This document shows, piece after piece, positions 45,134-45,569 of a stretch of DNA of 45,569 bases. This DNA is from Seison nebaliae. Lineage: Eukaryota > Rotifera > Pararotatoria > Seisonacea > Seisonidae. The DNA is taken from assembly GCA_023231475.1 (NCBI GenBank), contig JALJEE010000098.1, forward strand, positions 1 through 45,569, written 5' to 3'. The notes below the pieces were generated by a model. The model did not search any database, was not told where the DNA came from, and was given only the letters and a program-made list of their open reading frames with translations. Position numbers and translations under genes: made by a program. How positions within the stretch are numbered: the stretch's first letter is position 1; each line of letters starts with the position of its first letter.

Positions 45134-45313
45134 TTATTGTTTAGGTTCTACATATTTTCTCCAATTCTTTATCACAATATCTTTATTTGAGTGCAAAAAA
45201 GTTAACATCCATAAATTATTATCGTTGAAACATTGCCTGTTCTTCCTAAAAATATTAGAAGCGGAAGAAAATATCTGTTCGCATTTCAACGAACTTGTAG
45301 AATAAACTTGCAT
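45134..45313 (-). mobile_element. hAT transposase C-terminal dimerisation domain, truncated
   Basis: A 59-codon frame from an ATG, open for about 23 codons further upstream before a stop. YSTSSLKCEQIFSSASNIF (residues about 4-22) matches the hAT dimerisation signature (T-S-x-x-x-E-R-x-F-S-x-A-x-x-I), with Cys-Glu-Gln where Ser-Glu-Arg is usual, then RKNRQ and LWMLTFLHSN match the following R-x-x-L and L-x-F-L-x-x-N parts. The RNase-H-like catalytic part and BED zinc finger are absent: the window ends 256 bp upstream, and the sequence up to there is interrupted by stops. Either the end of an otherwise intact element with an intron or, more likely, a decayed copy. Confidence 0.7.
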
Positions 45314-45569
45314 AGTTTTGCCACTGTTTTTAAATTTTTGATAAGTAATTAGAATTAATTTTAAAATTTCGTTATTTCAACGTGTAGAGAATAATTTCCT
45401 TCACATATTATAATATTTTCAACATTATAAATTAAGTTTTAATATCATTTTTAAGGAAAGTTTTTAAAAGCCAAAATTAGATTGGGCATAAATTTTCAAA
45501 AATTAATACTTTCAAAGATGAAATAAAATTGTTTGTTTTACTAAAAATGTCTAGAAGAAATGTTAACCT
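45314..45569. other. Upstream of hAT fragment to window edge
   Basis: AT-rich; an in-frame extension of the transposase fragment of about 23 codons runs to about 45382, then stops appear. No other feature. Confidence 0.4.

Noticed and set aside
1-45569. tRNA or rRNA genes
   Set aside because: I looked for B-box-like GGTTCRANNCC on both strands and found no convincing cloverleaf; a tRNAscan run would be decisive.

Overview
The window is AT-rich (I judge roughly one third G+C by eye) and has the gene structure of a nematode: multi-exon genes with introns mostly 41-60 nt long, acceptors of TTTTAG/TTTCAG type, families typical of nematodes (a FoxA/PHA-4 forkhead factor and a Hog-domain hedgehog-related secreted protein), and closely packed genes on both strands with one regulatory gene-poor stretch. 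The compact introns and base composition would suit a clade IV nematode (panagrolaimid or strongyloidid type), but that placement is inference.

Layout. 1-17.4 kb is gene-poor and regulatory: a possible small secreted peptide (minus), a divergent single-exon forkhead gene (minus, 1641-3191), a two-exon pha-4/FoxA gene (minus, 5993-8445), then about 9 kb with no supportable gene, upstream of pha-4. 17.4-23 kb holds metabolic and secreted genes: a six-exon omega-amidase (plus) meeting a Hog-domain gene (minus) tail to tail with 2 bp between the stops, a monothiol glutaredoxin (minus), and a three-exon dimethylarginine dimethylaminohydrolase (plus). 24-30.6 kb holds importin alpha with an unusual C-terminal tail, an unrecognised five-exon gene and a four-exon PIP-box protein (all minus), then a divergent LTO1-like gene (plus). 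31.5-36.8 kb holds a nine-exon cystathionine beta-synthase (plus), a DHHC palmitoyltransferase (minus) and a six-exon MTCH-type mitochondrial carrier homologue (plus). 37-45.6 kb is accessory: a LINE reverse-transcriptase remnant, a small repeat protein, a nine-exon gene for a lysine-rich, repeat-rich four-pass membrane protein of about 1112 residues, a cluster of palindromes, a foldback element, and the C-terminal end of a hAT transposase.

How it fits together: I see no single pathway. Omega-amidase, cystathionine beta-synthase and DDAH are all amino-acid/nitrogen/sulphur enzymes but lie in separate transcription units. Exon models for most multi-exon genes were rebuilt by hand from splice sites and keep a continuous reading frame; where they are ambiguous (Hog gene, DHHC gene, five-exon gene) this is stated. 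The most interesting items are the 1112-residue repeat/membrane protein, the Hog protein with a different N-terminal domain, a CBS that keeps both the haem-binding-like N-terminus and the C-terminal regulatory module, and the small hAT transposase piece at the right edge.
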